Positions 47,622 to 58,131 of a stretch of DNA of 64,000 nucleotides are shown here, in pieces. Source of the stretch: Proales similis (lineage: Eukaryota > Rotifera > Eurotatoria > Ploima > Proalidae); contig JAGVRJ010000006.1 of NCBI GenBank assembly GCA_019059635.1, positions 1,922,001-1,986,000 of the forward strand. Direction: 5' to 3'. The translations under genes and the position numbers were made by a program. The notes under the pieces are model-generated. The model was given only the letters and a program-made list of their open reading frames with translations. It was not told the DNA's origin and ran no database searches. The number at the start of each line of letters is the position of its first letter. Positions within the stretch are counted from its first letter, which is position 1.

Positions 47622-49345
47622 CGTTGTTCATCTATGAACTTTTTGTTCTCTTGTTTTGCTATTTAGTGCATGCCCGTCCGGCTCTATTTACCGCTGCTTC
47701 ACTCTACTCACAAATTAAATTGCTCTCATTCAAACGCAGCTCATTGTTAATAATTTGAATTGAATGGCTTGCCCGATAACTATGATTACCTAGGGTGGCA
47801 AGCCCATGCTAATGGAATAGCAGCGTACGGTCGATTCGGATGTTGGTTTAATTGAAATTTGGTCAGAGAGTGCGCCCACGAGTAGGACCGTTGAATGGGG
47901 AAAAAAACATTGACGGTGACGAAGCCATCGACAAGAGCGGAAAGTCTAAAACGAGTGCGAGAGTCACATCCGGCACAGACCTGTCGACCTTGTGCATTCT
48001 GTCCCCTTCAGCCAGACTAGGCCGCTGGTCCCGGTCACATTCCCTACCGAATGGACTCAGTCAAACGAGAAATATTTAATCATTTGTTCAGGTGAACTAA
48101 GCAGGCGAAATATATAAAAGCGGAAGCGTCACTCATCCGTGCTCAGTTAGATCAGAGTTCCAGCGGCTGTGAAACGAAGCACCTGAGTGCTTAGAGACGA
48201 GGCATCGCTGCTTACTCTACCCAGTGCATAGAGCCGCGTCATCTCGCGGCGACTGGTACAGCCTCGGGCGTCCGTTTATCTTTATCGGCGTAAAATGAGA
48301 TTAGGCTGCATTGGCAGGCGGACAAAATCTTAATTAGCCAGCAGAGGATCGTGTTTAAGCCGGCCTCTTAAGTCACCTCAATGTCGCTGGAGCGCAGATA
48401 AGCGCTTGACACTCTGTTGCATAATAGAACCCATAGGGCACACTCTCACGCTGGCAGCCTGATGCTCGGCTTGCTCGTCATTTTTTGCTTGTTGACATCA
48501 TGCTGTAATTAGGGCAGAATACGACCAACGTGGGCGCTTGTTACCCAACCAATGATTTTTGCTCAGCAATTAAACAAATATTTTCACGACTCATCGCGTC
48601 CAAACAATAGGGATGATAAGGCTTTAGTTGAGCTGTGGAGAAGCAACAAACACCAACAACACTGGCACTAGTAGCAGAAACAGCAGTCAGCCATGAGCGC
48701 CAGCATCAAACTATGTGTTGAGTCGACGCTAGCATCCGGTGAGCAGTAATGTGAGAGGTGTCAAATTCTCTCCGGCTTAAGAAGGAAGAGGAAGGGAAGA
48801 AGAGAGTGGACATGACGAGATTGAAATAGAGCCGGACTAAATCAGTAGAGCTATGTTTGCGCAGCACTTGCCTCCCTTAATCATTTGCTCAAATAGAGAC
48901 GGGCAAAGACAGGGTGGAGAGAGAGAGAGAGCAAAATAGAACAAATAGACAGACGAGGGTGACGGGGACACGTCTTAATCTTTGAAAATCAAGGCCGGAC
49001 AGACTCAACCATTCCAGTGCATGATGTGCACGTCTAATTAAGAGGCGCGATCGAGTGGGAATCGAAATTTAATGAAGATTAATGACAAGGAGATGTGATC
49101 GATGCAGTCAGCGGAGTTTGTCGAGCACTCCAACACCTTGGCCTTTATTTATCAATTAGCTGCATGCACCGCTAAAGAATGCAACTCTACTGGGCGAGGG
49201 CAAAGCAAAGAAATCCGTCCGACCAATATTTATGAATCATGACTTGCAAAATTTAGCACCGTGTCGCGCTAATCGCAGTTTAATCGCTCTGACCGTCTCC
49301 TACCTCACATAGCCCACACTTAACCTTCAACCGAATAAGAAAGAG

Positions 49346-49364
49346 TTGCTTGCTTGCTTGCTTG
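49346..49364. repeat. (TTGC)n tetranucleotide repeat
   Basis: Four to five TTGC/GCTT units in tandem. Confidence 0.85.
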
Positions 49365-50552
49365 AATAGAACACAGGCAACAATTTTCATTTTCACACGC
49401 TCTCATGCCGTTCGCTGGTTGCCAGCTATTCTGCTCCGATCGATTACATCGCTCAAATATTTACAGCCGGCGTCTATTTGCCTTCCGCGTGCACTTGAAG
49501 AACAGAACAAAAAAGTCGACTCGGGCGTAGAGATAGACGGGCGGGCATTATTTACTTTTGCTAATAGTCTGAGTCAACTTGAGTCAGAAAAAACAAGTTA
49601 TCTACTTGAATTACAGTTTACACACTCAAAAGTAGATTAACTGAACGAGCGAGTCTACGAACAAGCACGATCAAGGATCAATCCAAGAGGGAATAGGAGC
49701 AGGTCGAAATAGTTGGCGCTCTTAATGGCACCGCATTTACTCACTGGATTATCGAAGAGTGATCAGGTGGTCGGCATGAACCAACAAAATTCGATTTGTG
49801 TTTAGTCGAAAAGAAAAAAAAAGCGAGAAGGTTAAAAACGAAAATCCAACCTACCTTGCGCAATTAGATCCGGTCCCTAAGTCTCCGCTGATAAAAGCCA
49901 CAAGCTTGCATTTTGAACGCCATCGAGCAGTTGGCCGGCTCCTTTGTTTCGTCTCATTTCGGTCTAAATGATCGAACGTCCGGAGACGTAAATCTGAACA
50001 TTGATGTATTCATTAGGTGGGACAATCGATTTAGCTTTGAAAATTTGAACAGAAACATCGAGCTAGTCTACGCTGATAGAGTTCACGAAAGCAAAAGAAA
50101 AGAGAGAAAACGAGAGGAGAGCGACCATCTCTTCAAGTCAGTTCGCTCTGAATTCTCCCGGTTATTTTGTTTCTCTTTATTGTTGTAATATAAAAATCGA
50201 CGCTTTCTCGTGCAGTCAACAAAACACAAATAAACGCACTCGATCTATTCTGTTATATAACGAATCAAAACAGCTAGCTTGTATAACCGCTTTTTGCAAG
50301 TAGGAGCCTTCCAATCCTCTATTTTCTAGTTTCATTTCATTTTTTTTCTGTCTCGCACTTGACTTTTTCTTCGGCGCCAAACTCAAATTTATTCGGTGCG
50401 CTCGGCGACATTCACTCTAACAGAGCAACAGCCTTGACTGCTCTCGAACAGCGCCGCAAATGTCCAGACTGGCTCAGGGCTCTTGACGAAAAGAACCTGA
50501 CGAGAAGAAATTCAAACAATCAGATCGGAGCTCGGTTTTGTTTATTGACCAA

Positions 50553-51533
50553 TCAGACGATTTCTGGATGAAACGCAAATGTTTCGGGCGCTTTTTTGCC
50601 AATGCAATAAAAGAGAGTCTGGGTGCTATCGCGCGCCGCCTTGGTATCGATTCGATCGTTATTGAACAGCTCGCTGTGTATCCTCCACGAGTTTGAGTAG
50701 AAGTGGCGTCTGTCGTTCAGCGACAAATCCTTGCTCTGCGCAGTTTTCGCTCGAGCCGGCGTCGGATTTCGATTTAAGGGACTCGCCTGAGTTTTACTGG
50801 TCATCGGACGTTCCATTTCTCTACTTTTCCTTCCGATCCGCTCGTTTGCTTTCAATTTCTGCCGATTCCTGCGCTCGATTTTGGCAAATGAATTCAACTG
50901 AATTGAGCTTGGACTTACCTCTTCAAGTTGTTCAGGACCGATTCAAGGTTTTGAATGCTCTTTTGCGAAGAGCTCACTCGGGCCGTAGTTGGTCGACGAC
51001 TGCTTGACGATTCACCGACTCGTATCACACTTGGCCTCGCAAATTCAATGTTTATTTTGCTTATTTCAACTCTAGACTGAGAGCCGCCTGACGGGCCATT
51101 GTCCGGTTCAATTCTTATTTGCTCTGTTTGTTTGAAAGAACTTGCTTGATGACTTGCAGAGAGAAACCAGGCAGAAAAAGTCTCAGAACACTGACCTTGG
51201 GAGTTTGCCGGTGTTAAGACTGGCAAGTGTTGTTCCGACAAGATAAGCGACGGCACTGCAGAAACTCGATTTGTGGACGTCAACGGTCGAAAGCTTCTTG
51301 CCGAACGTCTCGCAGTTCGCTGTTCTGCAATGAAAATGAAATGAGCCGCAGCCAAAACGCAAGCAGCATCTCGACTGACCCATGTCAAGTTGCTTCTCTA
51401 TATTGGCCAGTTTTCTTCTGATCAGAAGCGTTTCACTTTGAATGCTCTTGAGCAGACTTCGGTCCAAAGTGGATCTGGAGGACAGCATTTCGGTGTTGGC
51501 ACTTCCTTGCCGCTCGATGCCTGTTCGGCTCAT
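50553..51533 (-). CDS. Unidentified protein with a short coiled coil
   Basis: Not recognised. Four exons with consistent phases can be read: 51533 to about 51382, about 51323-51197, about 51157-50932, and about 50881-50553, giving about 285 residues. Residues 1-50 (MSRTGIERQGSANTEML, then SLLKSIQSETLLIRRKLANI) predict a helix or coiled coil. The middle is basic and serine-rich (RRSARSFRP, SSSSRRPTTARVSSSQ). The C-terminus is less biased and may be a conserved core: LNDRRHFYSNSWRIHSELFN, then TLFYCIGKKAPETFAFHPEI. It looks like an intrinsically disordered cytoskeletal or ciliary protein, but that is a guess from composition only. Splice joins and the uninterrupted reading across three introns support a real gene. 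Confidence 0.65.
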
Positions 51534-51974
51534 TTTTATTCGCTCGGAGATGCGGGATCGACGCCGGGTAGAAAGCTTTCTAGTCTTTGCTGTCGCTTGT
51601 TCGTTTATATATTGTCGCGTGCATGCCTCCGGGCTTAAAATCAGCTCTCTCTCTCTCTCTCTGTGCTAATGCAGTATCCGTTTGAAATGAAAAGAGAGAG
51701 AGAGAGGCAGCGAAACGTAAAGGTAACTGCAAATTTTTATTCTGTTCAAGCCCAGACGACGCATACGCTGCTGTTGCCAAAGAGATTCAAGCGCTTTTTA
51801 CAGTCAAATGAACAGAAAACGAGAGAATGATGAAAGGAAAAACTTTCGACCCGGCTGAAGATTAAATTTATTCAGGGGCCAAGCAACAAACATGGCTAAA
51901 ACAGTAAAGTAGAACAAGAGGAAAGCGAAGAAGAAGAAACGAAAGAGACTGATTTAATAGTTGACGAATAGATC
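51534..51974. other. Intergenic region between the unidentified gene and PAM16
   Basis: About 440 bases; contains a (CT)n run at 51644-51661. No gene seen. Confidence 0.5.
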
Positions 51975-52583
51975 CTAAGCCTTGGGCTGTTGCTTGGGCT
52001 GGTCCTGCGCACTTTTAAACTCCTGGTCGAGCCGCTCCTTGGCTCTGTATACCTTGAAGCCGGGCGGATTTAGTTTTCAAAGTAAATCAGCTTTCAGTGT
52101 GGGTGCCTACTTTTGACTGGAGGTAGAACGAGCCTCCGTTTGCTTTTTCATTTGCTTTGAACAGGTGGTCAAATCTGGCCTGAATCTCTTCCAAATCCAT
52201 TTTGTTAACGTTCAATATTTGCTTGGCCTCCTGGTTTGAATAAGACTGAAATGGCCAGTTGGCCGCAAAGATTTCAAGCAGACCGCGCTTACTTCGAGAG
52301 TGATGCCGGTCACTCGGTTAGCTTGCACCGTTTCCTGTGACTGGCTCCGAGTCTCCTGGGCGATCCTGGCCTCTAATCGACCGATTCGGGTCAAACTCAA
52401 TTAGAACAGGCGAGCCGATTAAGAGGCAAGGTCACTCACGTTGAAACTCTTTCTTAACTGCCTTGGTGAAGGCACGGCCGACCACCTGGGCGCCGAGGAT
52501 TATAACTTTGATTAGGTGTTGAGCCTAGAGGCGAGCCAACTTGAAATGAGCAATCGTTACACGACCGAGTTTGTACAAACCAT
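51975..52583 (-). CDS. PAM16: Presequence translocase motor subunit PAM16/Magmas
   Basis: J-like protein that pairs with PAM18 and regulates mtHsp70 at TIM23 on the matrix side of the inner membrane. Five exons; the first coding exon is just the ATG (52581-52583). It joins [20 protein letters not shown], matching human MAKYLAQIIVMGVQVVGRAF, then [20 protein letters not shown], then GITLE joined to [40 protein letters not shown], and [18 protein letters not shown]. The degenerate J-domain lacks HPD (DHLFKANEK), as expected for PAM16. The stop TAG is at 51975-51977. About 125 residues, normal for the family. Confidence 0.92.
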
Positions 52584-52826
52584 GACCGTGTCCTATGCAA
52601 ACTCGACGGCCTTAAACACAATTTTCGGAAAAAGCAAAACAAACACTCTGCTCAGAGCAAGGCAGTGATTATGGAGAGGACTGGAGAGCATTGCAGCAAT
52701 GCAACATTGCGAAAGAAAACTCTTTAATTAAAGCAAATCTAACTCGACAGTTCGGCCTGAAGCGGTTCGTTTTATTTCTCAGAATTGCTACTCGATCGAT
52801 TGGAGAATAAAGAAAAGCAAAGTCGG

Positions 52827-53721
52827 TCAGGACCTTGATTTGCTCCGGCTCTTTGGTCGTTGTCCAGGCGGAGTGCAGATCAGAAACAGAGCGGTAAGAA
52901 CGCTTGTTAAAATTGCGCCGTAGAGCAGAAAATATGACCAAGAGAAGGCACGTTGGCCGATCGCGATATCCACATCGGTGTCTAAAACAGCAGCAGCAGC
53001 AGAGTTTCACGCTCAGATCGGAAGGAGAAGCGCTTGCGCAGTTGAACTCACTTGTAAACTTGACGTCTTTTCCATAGCCCAGGGTGTACAAGAGCTGAAT
53101 GAGAATTGTGATGAGCGCTTGGATGAATTGCTTCATGACGAAGACAAACATTTGAGTTGAAAGTGCTCACTTACAGTTGAGGATCATTAGAGAGGCCAAG
53201 AATATGAGCATGCATCTATTCCTCGCCTTGTCGGCCAGTGAAATGACAAAGCCAACGAACACAAGGAAGAGAAAGGCGAGCGATGCGATCGCCAGTATTG
53301 CACACACGGTAATGTAGGCTGTCGGTTTTAGAGAGAGAGAGAGAAACTAGAGAAAGCTATTGGACGAAGAGAGTTCCGAGAGCTCACTTGATCTCTCCCG
53401 CTCTTCCATGGTCTTGTACTGGTCACCTTGAGCAAAGGCATGCCACACACAGTCGATAGCACTCTTCCTGAACAAAGTCTCTGGCTGCTGGCTACATTTG
53501 CGGAAAATACCTTCGCGCTGCTGATTCAAAAAGTCGATTATGGCGTTGGCGGTGAGGAAAGAGCACAGCTCGATCGTGATTGTGATCATTAAGAACACAA
53601 ACGAAAAGGAGGATGGTAGGCAAGCACCGATCATCTTTTCTTCACTGAATATTAATTTTTGGCGTCGATTGACTGCTCTAAACAACGACAACTGGTTAGA
53701 CACTTGGCCATCTGTGTCCAT
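52827..53721 (-). CDS. Claudin/PMP22-like four-membrane-segment protein, array copy 1
   Basis: Four exons. Exon 1 (53721 to about 53392) has TM1 (SSFSFVFLMITITIELCSFL), then the first-loop motif EGIFRKC and a second cysteine in AIDCVW, corresponding to the claudin GLWxxC...C pattern. Exon 2 gives TM2 (YITVCAILAIASLAFLFLVF) joined to FVISLADKARNRCMLIFLAS. Exon 3 carries TM3 (QFIQALITILIQLLYTLGYG). Exon 4 has TDVDIAIGQRAFSWSYFLLY, TM4 (GAILTSVLTALFLICTP) and a basic tail PGQRPKSRSKSRS ending at 52827. It shares exon layout and the FSWSY motif with the two genes upstream. The claudin-like superfamily call is by topology and cysteine pattern, not close sequence identity; an exact subfamily is not recognised. 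Confidence 0.75.
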
Positions 53722-54359
53722 TTTGGTGTGTGTCTGTATGTGTATTCTTGGCGCTCGACGGGGCTAAGAATTTAATTAGAAAAGTGAGAATCGCTCGGGA
53801 TTAGGAGCGACCAAGAGAGAGAGAGAGAGTGAAGAAAAGTTAACTCAAGCAAGCACTACAAGAGAACGACAAGGAGAGCATCGGAGGAGAAAATGAAAAG
53901 TGTTTGAAGAGGTCGAGTCAAAGGCTCGGATTAGAAAGCCATCTCTCTCTAATAGACATGTCAAACAGAATCAGTCGAGTGAACGGACACAAGTAAACTT
54001 GCGAGTGAGCAAAACCATTTAAGCGTGCATTGTTTATTTTCAATCAAAGACCGACGACTCAGTTTGTGGCCACCGCCGATCAAGGTGAGCATAATTGTCG
54101 ATTGAACTGGGCGCCGCCGACTTGAATGTGCCTATGTACAACTCGGACGTCTGTCCGTCTGTCTGCTCTTTCGTTTGAATGATTGAAATAACGAGAGAGG
54201 GACTATGAGAGTGGAATTGAGTAAAATAGAAAGCAAAAAAACTAGGTAATGTTAATATTGGCTCTAAAGCAGCTAGGCCTATTCATAGACACAGAGCGCC
54301 GTAGAAGTGTTCGACTCGGTTCGTGCCGGCATGTGAGTTGGAAGCCATTCTAATCGCTT
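53722..54359. other. Spacer between array copies 1 and 2
   Basis: About 640 bases with a (GA)n run near 53815-53830. No gene seen. Confidence 0.5.
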
Positions 54360-55135
54360 CTAATCGTATCGGGTTGGATTGCAGCAGAATAAAATACTGG
54401 TCAAAAAGCTGCCCATGCCGGCCGAGTACAGCACCCAGTAGGACCATGAAAAGAGAAGTGGAGAGGATGAATCCGCTTAGATTGCGCAGAGTAACAGTTT
54501 AATGTTGACAGCGTCAGAGAGAAGGGATTTAGGGCTTACGTGTTAGTTTAACGTTTTGCGCATAGATGAACGTGTAGATCATGATGACGAGCGCAATGGC
54601 GACCACTTGATTGCGACCAGATTAGCCGTTGTTTACCAATAAGGAGGCATATGAATCTAAGGCCGACTTACTGTTTATGGTCATCAAGAAGCCGAGGAAA
54701 ACATTGAGCGATTTGTTTTTGAATCGATCAATTAGGCTTATGAGAAACAATAGGAATGTGAGGCCCAATATTCCTAACGAGAGAAATACCAACACGGTAA
54801 TGGCCTGCATCGAAACTAAACGGAGTTGAGCCTCAGAGTGAGTGGTGCACAAGTCAGATCAGCTTACTCGGGTCCTTCTCGAATATGAAGCTATTCCACC
54901 AGTAGCAAGCAGAGAACGGCTTTACTCGTCCGTCCAGTGCACTGCTCATGAAAGAGCCCATCGAATTTAAGACTGTGTCGAAGTAGTCGATTGCGCCGCA
55001 TCGGTGAAATATGCCGTCGTGCAGATTGGGCGCAAACCTATTCACCACCATGTAGCTGGAGAGGAAAGCGATCATTTCAGCGCCGATGGTCGCCAGCAAA
55101 AAGATGAATATCACTGAAGTGGTCACACAGCCCAT
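54360..55135 (-). CDS. Claudin/PMP22-like four-membrane-segment protein, array copy 2
   Basis: Four exons. Exon 1 (55135 to about 54867): TM1 (MGCVTTSVIFIFLLATIGAE, MIAFLSSYMVV), loop motif DGIFHRC, a central LNSMGSFMSSALDGR stretch, and a second cysteine in FSACYWW. Exon 2: TM2 (MQAITVLVFLSLGILGLTFL), then RFKNKSLNVFLGFLMTINS. Exon 3: TM3 (VVAIALVIMIYTFIYAQ) and NVKLT. Exon 4: PDSSSPLLFSWSYWVLYSAG, TM4 (MGSFLTSILFCC) and the short tail NPTRYD. The FSWSYxxLY motif before TM4 is shared by all three array members. No PDZ-binding C-terminus is obvious. Confidence 0.75.
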
Positions 55136-55579
55136 TTCCGCTCAGTTTTCTGGTTCAATCAACTGGGCAGACACGAATCTAAATAAAAACGCAAAATTTC
55201 CGTTTCGTTGAGAAGAGCTCTGGCTGTTTTATTATTGAGAATCGAACTTGTCAGTTGGCTGAGACAATCTGTTTAAGTCTTGAGCACAGGAGTGAGAAAG
55301 AATAGACGCTTGCTGAACAAAATAACTGAAGGCAAATAAAAGGAAAAAACTAATAGAAAGGAGACGAGAATGGCTGAAGATGAGATGTGAATGACTGAAG
55401 GTGCCAGTGTTGACCAGCAGCCCGGTTAAATGCATTGACCGTCGTCCTGAGCTCTACTGACGAGATTAAGCAATTGTTCGTATGCGCCTGTAGGGCGAGT
55501 CTGATGTTGTGTGTGTGTATGCGTTTTTGGGGAATGATTTCTGAAGTTCAGAAATTGTAGAATATCAAAATCTGACGCT
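55136..55579. other. Spacer between array copies 2 and 3
   Basis: About 440 bases; includes a short GT run near 55508-55520. No gene seen. Confidence 0.5.
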
Positions 55580-56345
55580 TTATTTCTGCTCCCTCAGCGG
55601 ATTGTGCAAAAAAAAAATCGTGCTCAGTATGTTGGTGATTAGGGCGCCGTAGAGTAGATAGTAAGACCATGAGAACACGAGTGAGCTTGGTCCGCCTGCT
55701 ACATCAGATGAATGTAATCAGTTATTAGTCTGTATGGAGGAGACGCGAGCAGTTAAATAATTAAAAGCAGGTTCCAACTTACCGAACACTTTTGTGTCGG
55801 TCGCGTAGAAGAATGTGAATGTTATGATTATGACCATGAGCAAGATCACTTGAGGGACAAGATTATATCTATTGACGAGCGGATTTCAACTCTAGTGTGC
55901 CTTTACCATTTACGCCGTTCACAATTGCCATGTTGTAATAATAGTTCTCAGTTCGCAGCTCGCGGAAGTAATAGCTCACAATCGCATAGATCGATGCCAG
56001 GCCAAGCATTATGAGCGAGATGAACACGAGAATGGTGACAAGTCTCATCGAGCCTAACAAGTTAATCGAGTCAGTTGAAATAGAATTATTTATGAGACAA
56101 GAGTGCTCTAGCTAGACAGAGGGCTAACCTGAGTCAGAATTGTAGGTGTCAATGCTCCACCACAGGCAGCGGAATCTGTTCGACTCGGTGCCGGCCGGAA
56201 ACACGCATCGGCGAAACACGCCTTCGTGGAGTGTTGTCACCTCGTTGCTGTCGATCATGTGGCTGCTCAGAAATGCGATCAGCTCGATTACGAGCGTCGC
56301 TTTCAGCAGTAAATACGGCACAATCTTGTCGGTTTCGATCGCCAT
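55580..56345 (-). CDS. Claudin/PMP22-like four-membrane-segment protein, array copy 3
   Basis: Four exons. Exon 1 (56345 to about 56135): MAIETDKIVP, TM1 (YLLLKATLVIELIAFLSSHM), loop motif EGVFRRC and a second cysteine in FRCLWW. Exon 2: TM2 (GSMRLVTILVFISLIMLGLA), YYFRELRTENYYYN. Exon 3: TM3 (VILLMVIIITFTFFYAT). Exon 4: FSWSYYLLYGALITNILSTI with TM4 and the tail FFLHNPLREQK, ending at 55580 within a frame that passes through a run of ten Ts. Shorter first loop than copy 2. Same exon boundaries relative to membrane segments as the other two copies. Confidence 0.75.
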
Positions 56346-58131
56346 TACTTTAGGCTTTAGGATAATCTTGGCTCTGTTCTGACTTTGAAATGTGAAAAAT
56401 TACTATGACCAGTGCTAAAGGGAACAAGTGAAACAGAAATGCTGACAAATAGCGGTCTGTTTGACTCTCAGCGAATTATGATTAGAGATGGACACAGGTT
56501 TCCATGGCAAACGAGAAAAATGAAGCCGAACTTAATGTGAACTGAACATGAAGAAGCGGGCCGCAGTGGCTCTGAGTTTGCCACTTGGGCTTAGACTGTT
56601 GATAAGCAGACGAGAGAGAGAGTGACAATGTGTTGACGATTAAATATGCGCTTGCCTTGGGCGATTTGCGTTCTTTCAAAATACCAGCCGTTCCTGATCG
56701 CGATTTGGGCACGCATCAGATGACAGCTGCAGCGATCCTACCAGAGAAAGTCAGAATCAGACGCTGCTAATAAAAGAAGCGTGAACACACCGTTGTCAAT
56801 CGCATTTAGATCGGCACTCTCATGGTCAATCCCAGTTCGAACCGATTCGGCCGAGCTTGGGTATAATTAAGTGAAAAATGTTTATGCGCATTAAATGTAA
56901 AAGGCTCAGGCCCGATTTGAGAGAGCACGATCGCGGTTAAATAGGTCAAACAAGGGGACATGCAGCGGTCAACTGAGCGCGACCTTGCTGCTCTCACCAC
57001 AGTCTGATTGAATCGAGCGGTCGGCTGACTACTACCTGATCGCAAATGCACCTCGACCCTTTCCAATTCGGCCTTCCTCTTTATTCCATTTTTCGAGTAA
57101 GCAAAATCATAGAAGGGCCGAAACGACCGCTTTGTAGGAGGCCTTTTCGGCATGATTGTTGGAAAGCACGATCATCAGCTCTTTATCTAATCGGCAATTA
57201 ATCTAATCGAGCTATTGTTGGCTCTGGCGCAGGCGAAGCTAAGCTCGTCGATTCGCTCAGCACGTTCGGCTCGTCTGCTGCGAGTGCGCTGCTTTTCTGC
57301 TCCAAATAAGTTATCTTCCCTTCTAACTGAGTTTCGAGTCCTAATCGAAGCATATAAATTTATTCTAGCCAAGTACCCAATCAAACTCTTGTGGAAGGCG
57401 AGACGATGTTAATATGCCAAATCGAGGCCTTTGATGGAAGGAAATTTGAAAACTAAACGCGGCCAATAATTATCAGGAAATTGCTGCTTCAAAGTTAGAC
57501 CCTTCTTGTCTCGACTTGATCTTTGCACTTGATCAAGTCCAAGCCGAGTTATAAATTAATCCAACCCTTATTATTAAATCAATCAATCAGGAAAATGATC
57601 TTATTAATCAGAGAGTGTGCAAGACAACTAATCAGTTTCAATTTAATCAAAGTTTCTCGAGGAAAATACTCTTTCCTTGTTCTAGCTCGCTGGTCCATTC
57701 AGGCCCATACAGAGCCCTGGCATGGACCGTTTAAAATAAATTACTCTACAGAGACTCACCACAGAACATTTACACTTTTTAAGTCAGTTAGCCGGCCTGA
57801 TCTAGGCAACTGAGGTAGCTAAAACCAAGAAAAGCTCAACAAGTGAAAAATCAACACGTCTTTTAAAAATAACGTCCTCGCCGCTAGAGTGGAACTGAGC
57901 CACAGAAAGTAAAAGCCAACGAATGCTTTTACATAAGCGCCGAGTACTACGACGAGGCAGTCAAGTTCGTTCAGTGAGACGAAAGCGAGTAAAAGCGAGT
58001 TGATTTTAGCTTGTTGCAATGGTTTACTATCGATTATTAGACTTTGTGCAAAAATTCACTCAAATAAACGAATGATGAATCAAATTGGCTTTTTCATTTA
58101 GTTGCTCATCATCAAAATTGAATTGAAACGC
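56346..58131. other. Intergenic region between the claudin-like array and HELQ
   Basis: About 1.8 kb. An open frame on the minus strand (56806-57153) is basic and without family resemblance. No RNA gene recognised. Confidence 0.5.

Larger units (their letters stand above)
38440..50552. other. Gene-free region of about 12 kb next to SoxB
   Basis: Open frames here are short and low-complexity, with no family resemblance. The sequence holds many TAATTA/ATTA cores and POU octamers ATGCAAAT/ATTTGCAT (40920-40927, 44788-44795, 46693-46700). Simple repeats are (CA)n 42182-42212, (CT)n 43815-43837 and 45769-45788, (GT)n 46715-46732 and 47591-47621, and (TTGC)n 49346-49364. GC-rich stem-loops occur, e.g. 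45495-45514. No tRNA, snRNA or known miRNA was recognised. Given gene spacing of a few hundred bases elsewhere, this is most simply the cis-regulatory territory of SoxB. Confidence 0.6.

Noticed and set aside
56806-57153. 115-residue minus-strand open frame
   Set aside because: Composition is biased (Arg/Ser/Phe), no motif, no flanking splice signals joining it to other exons.
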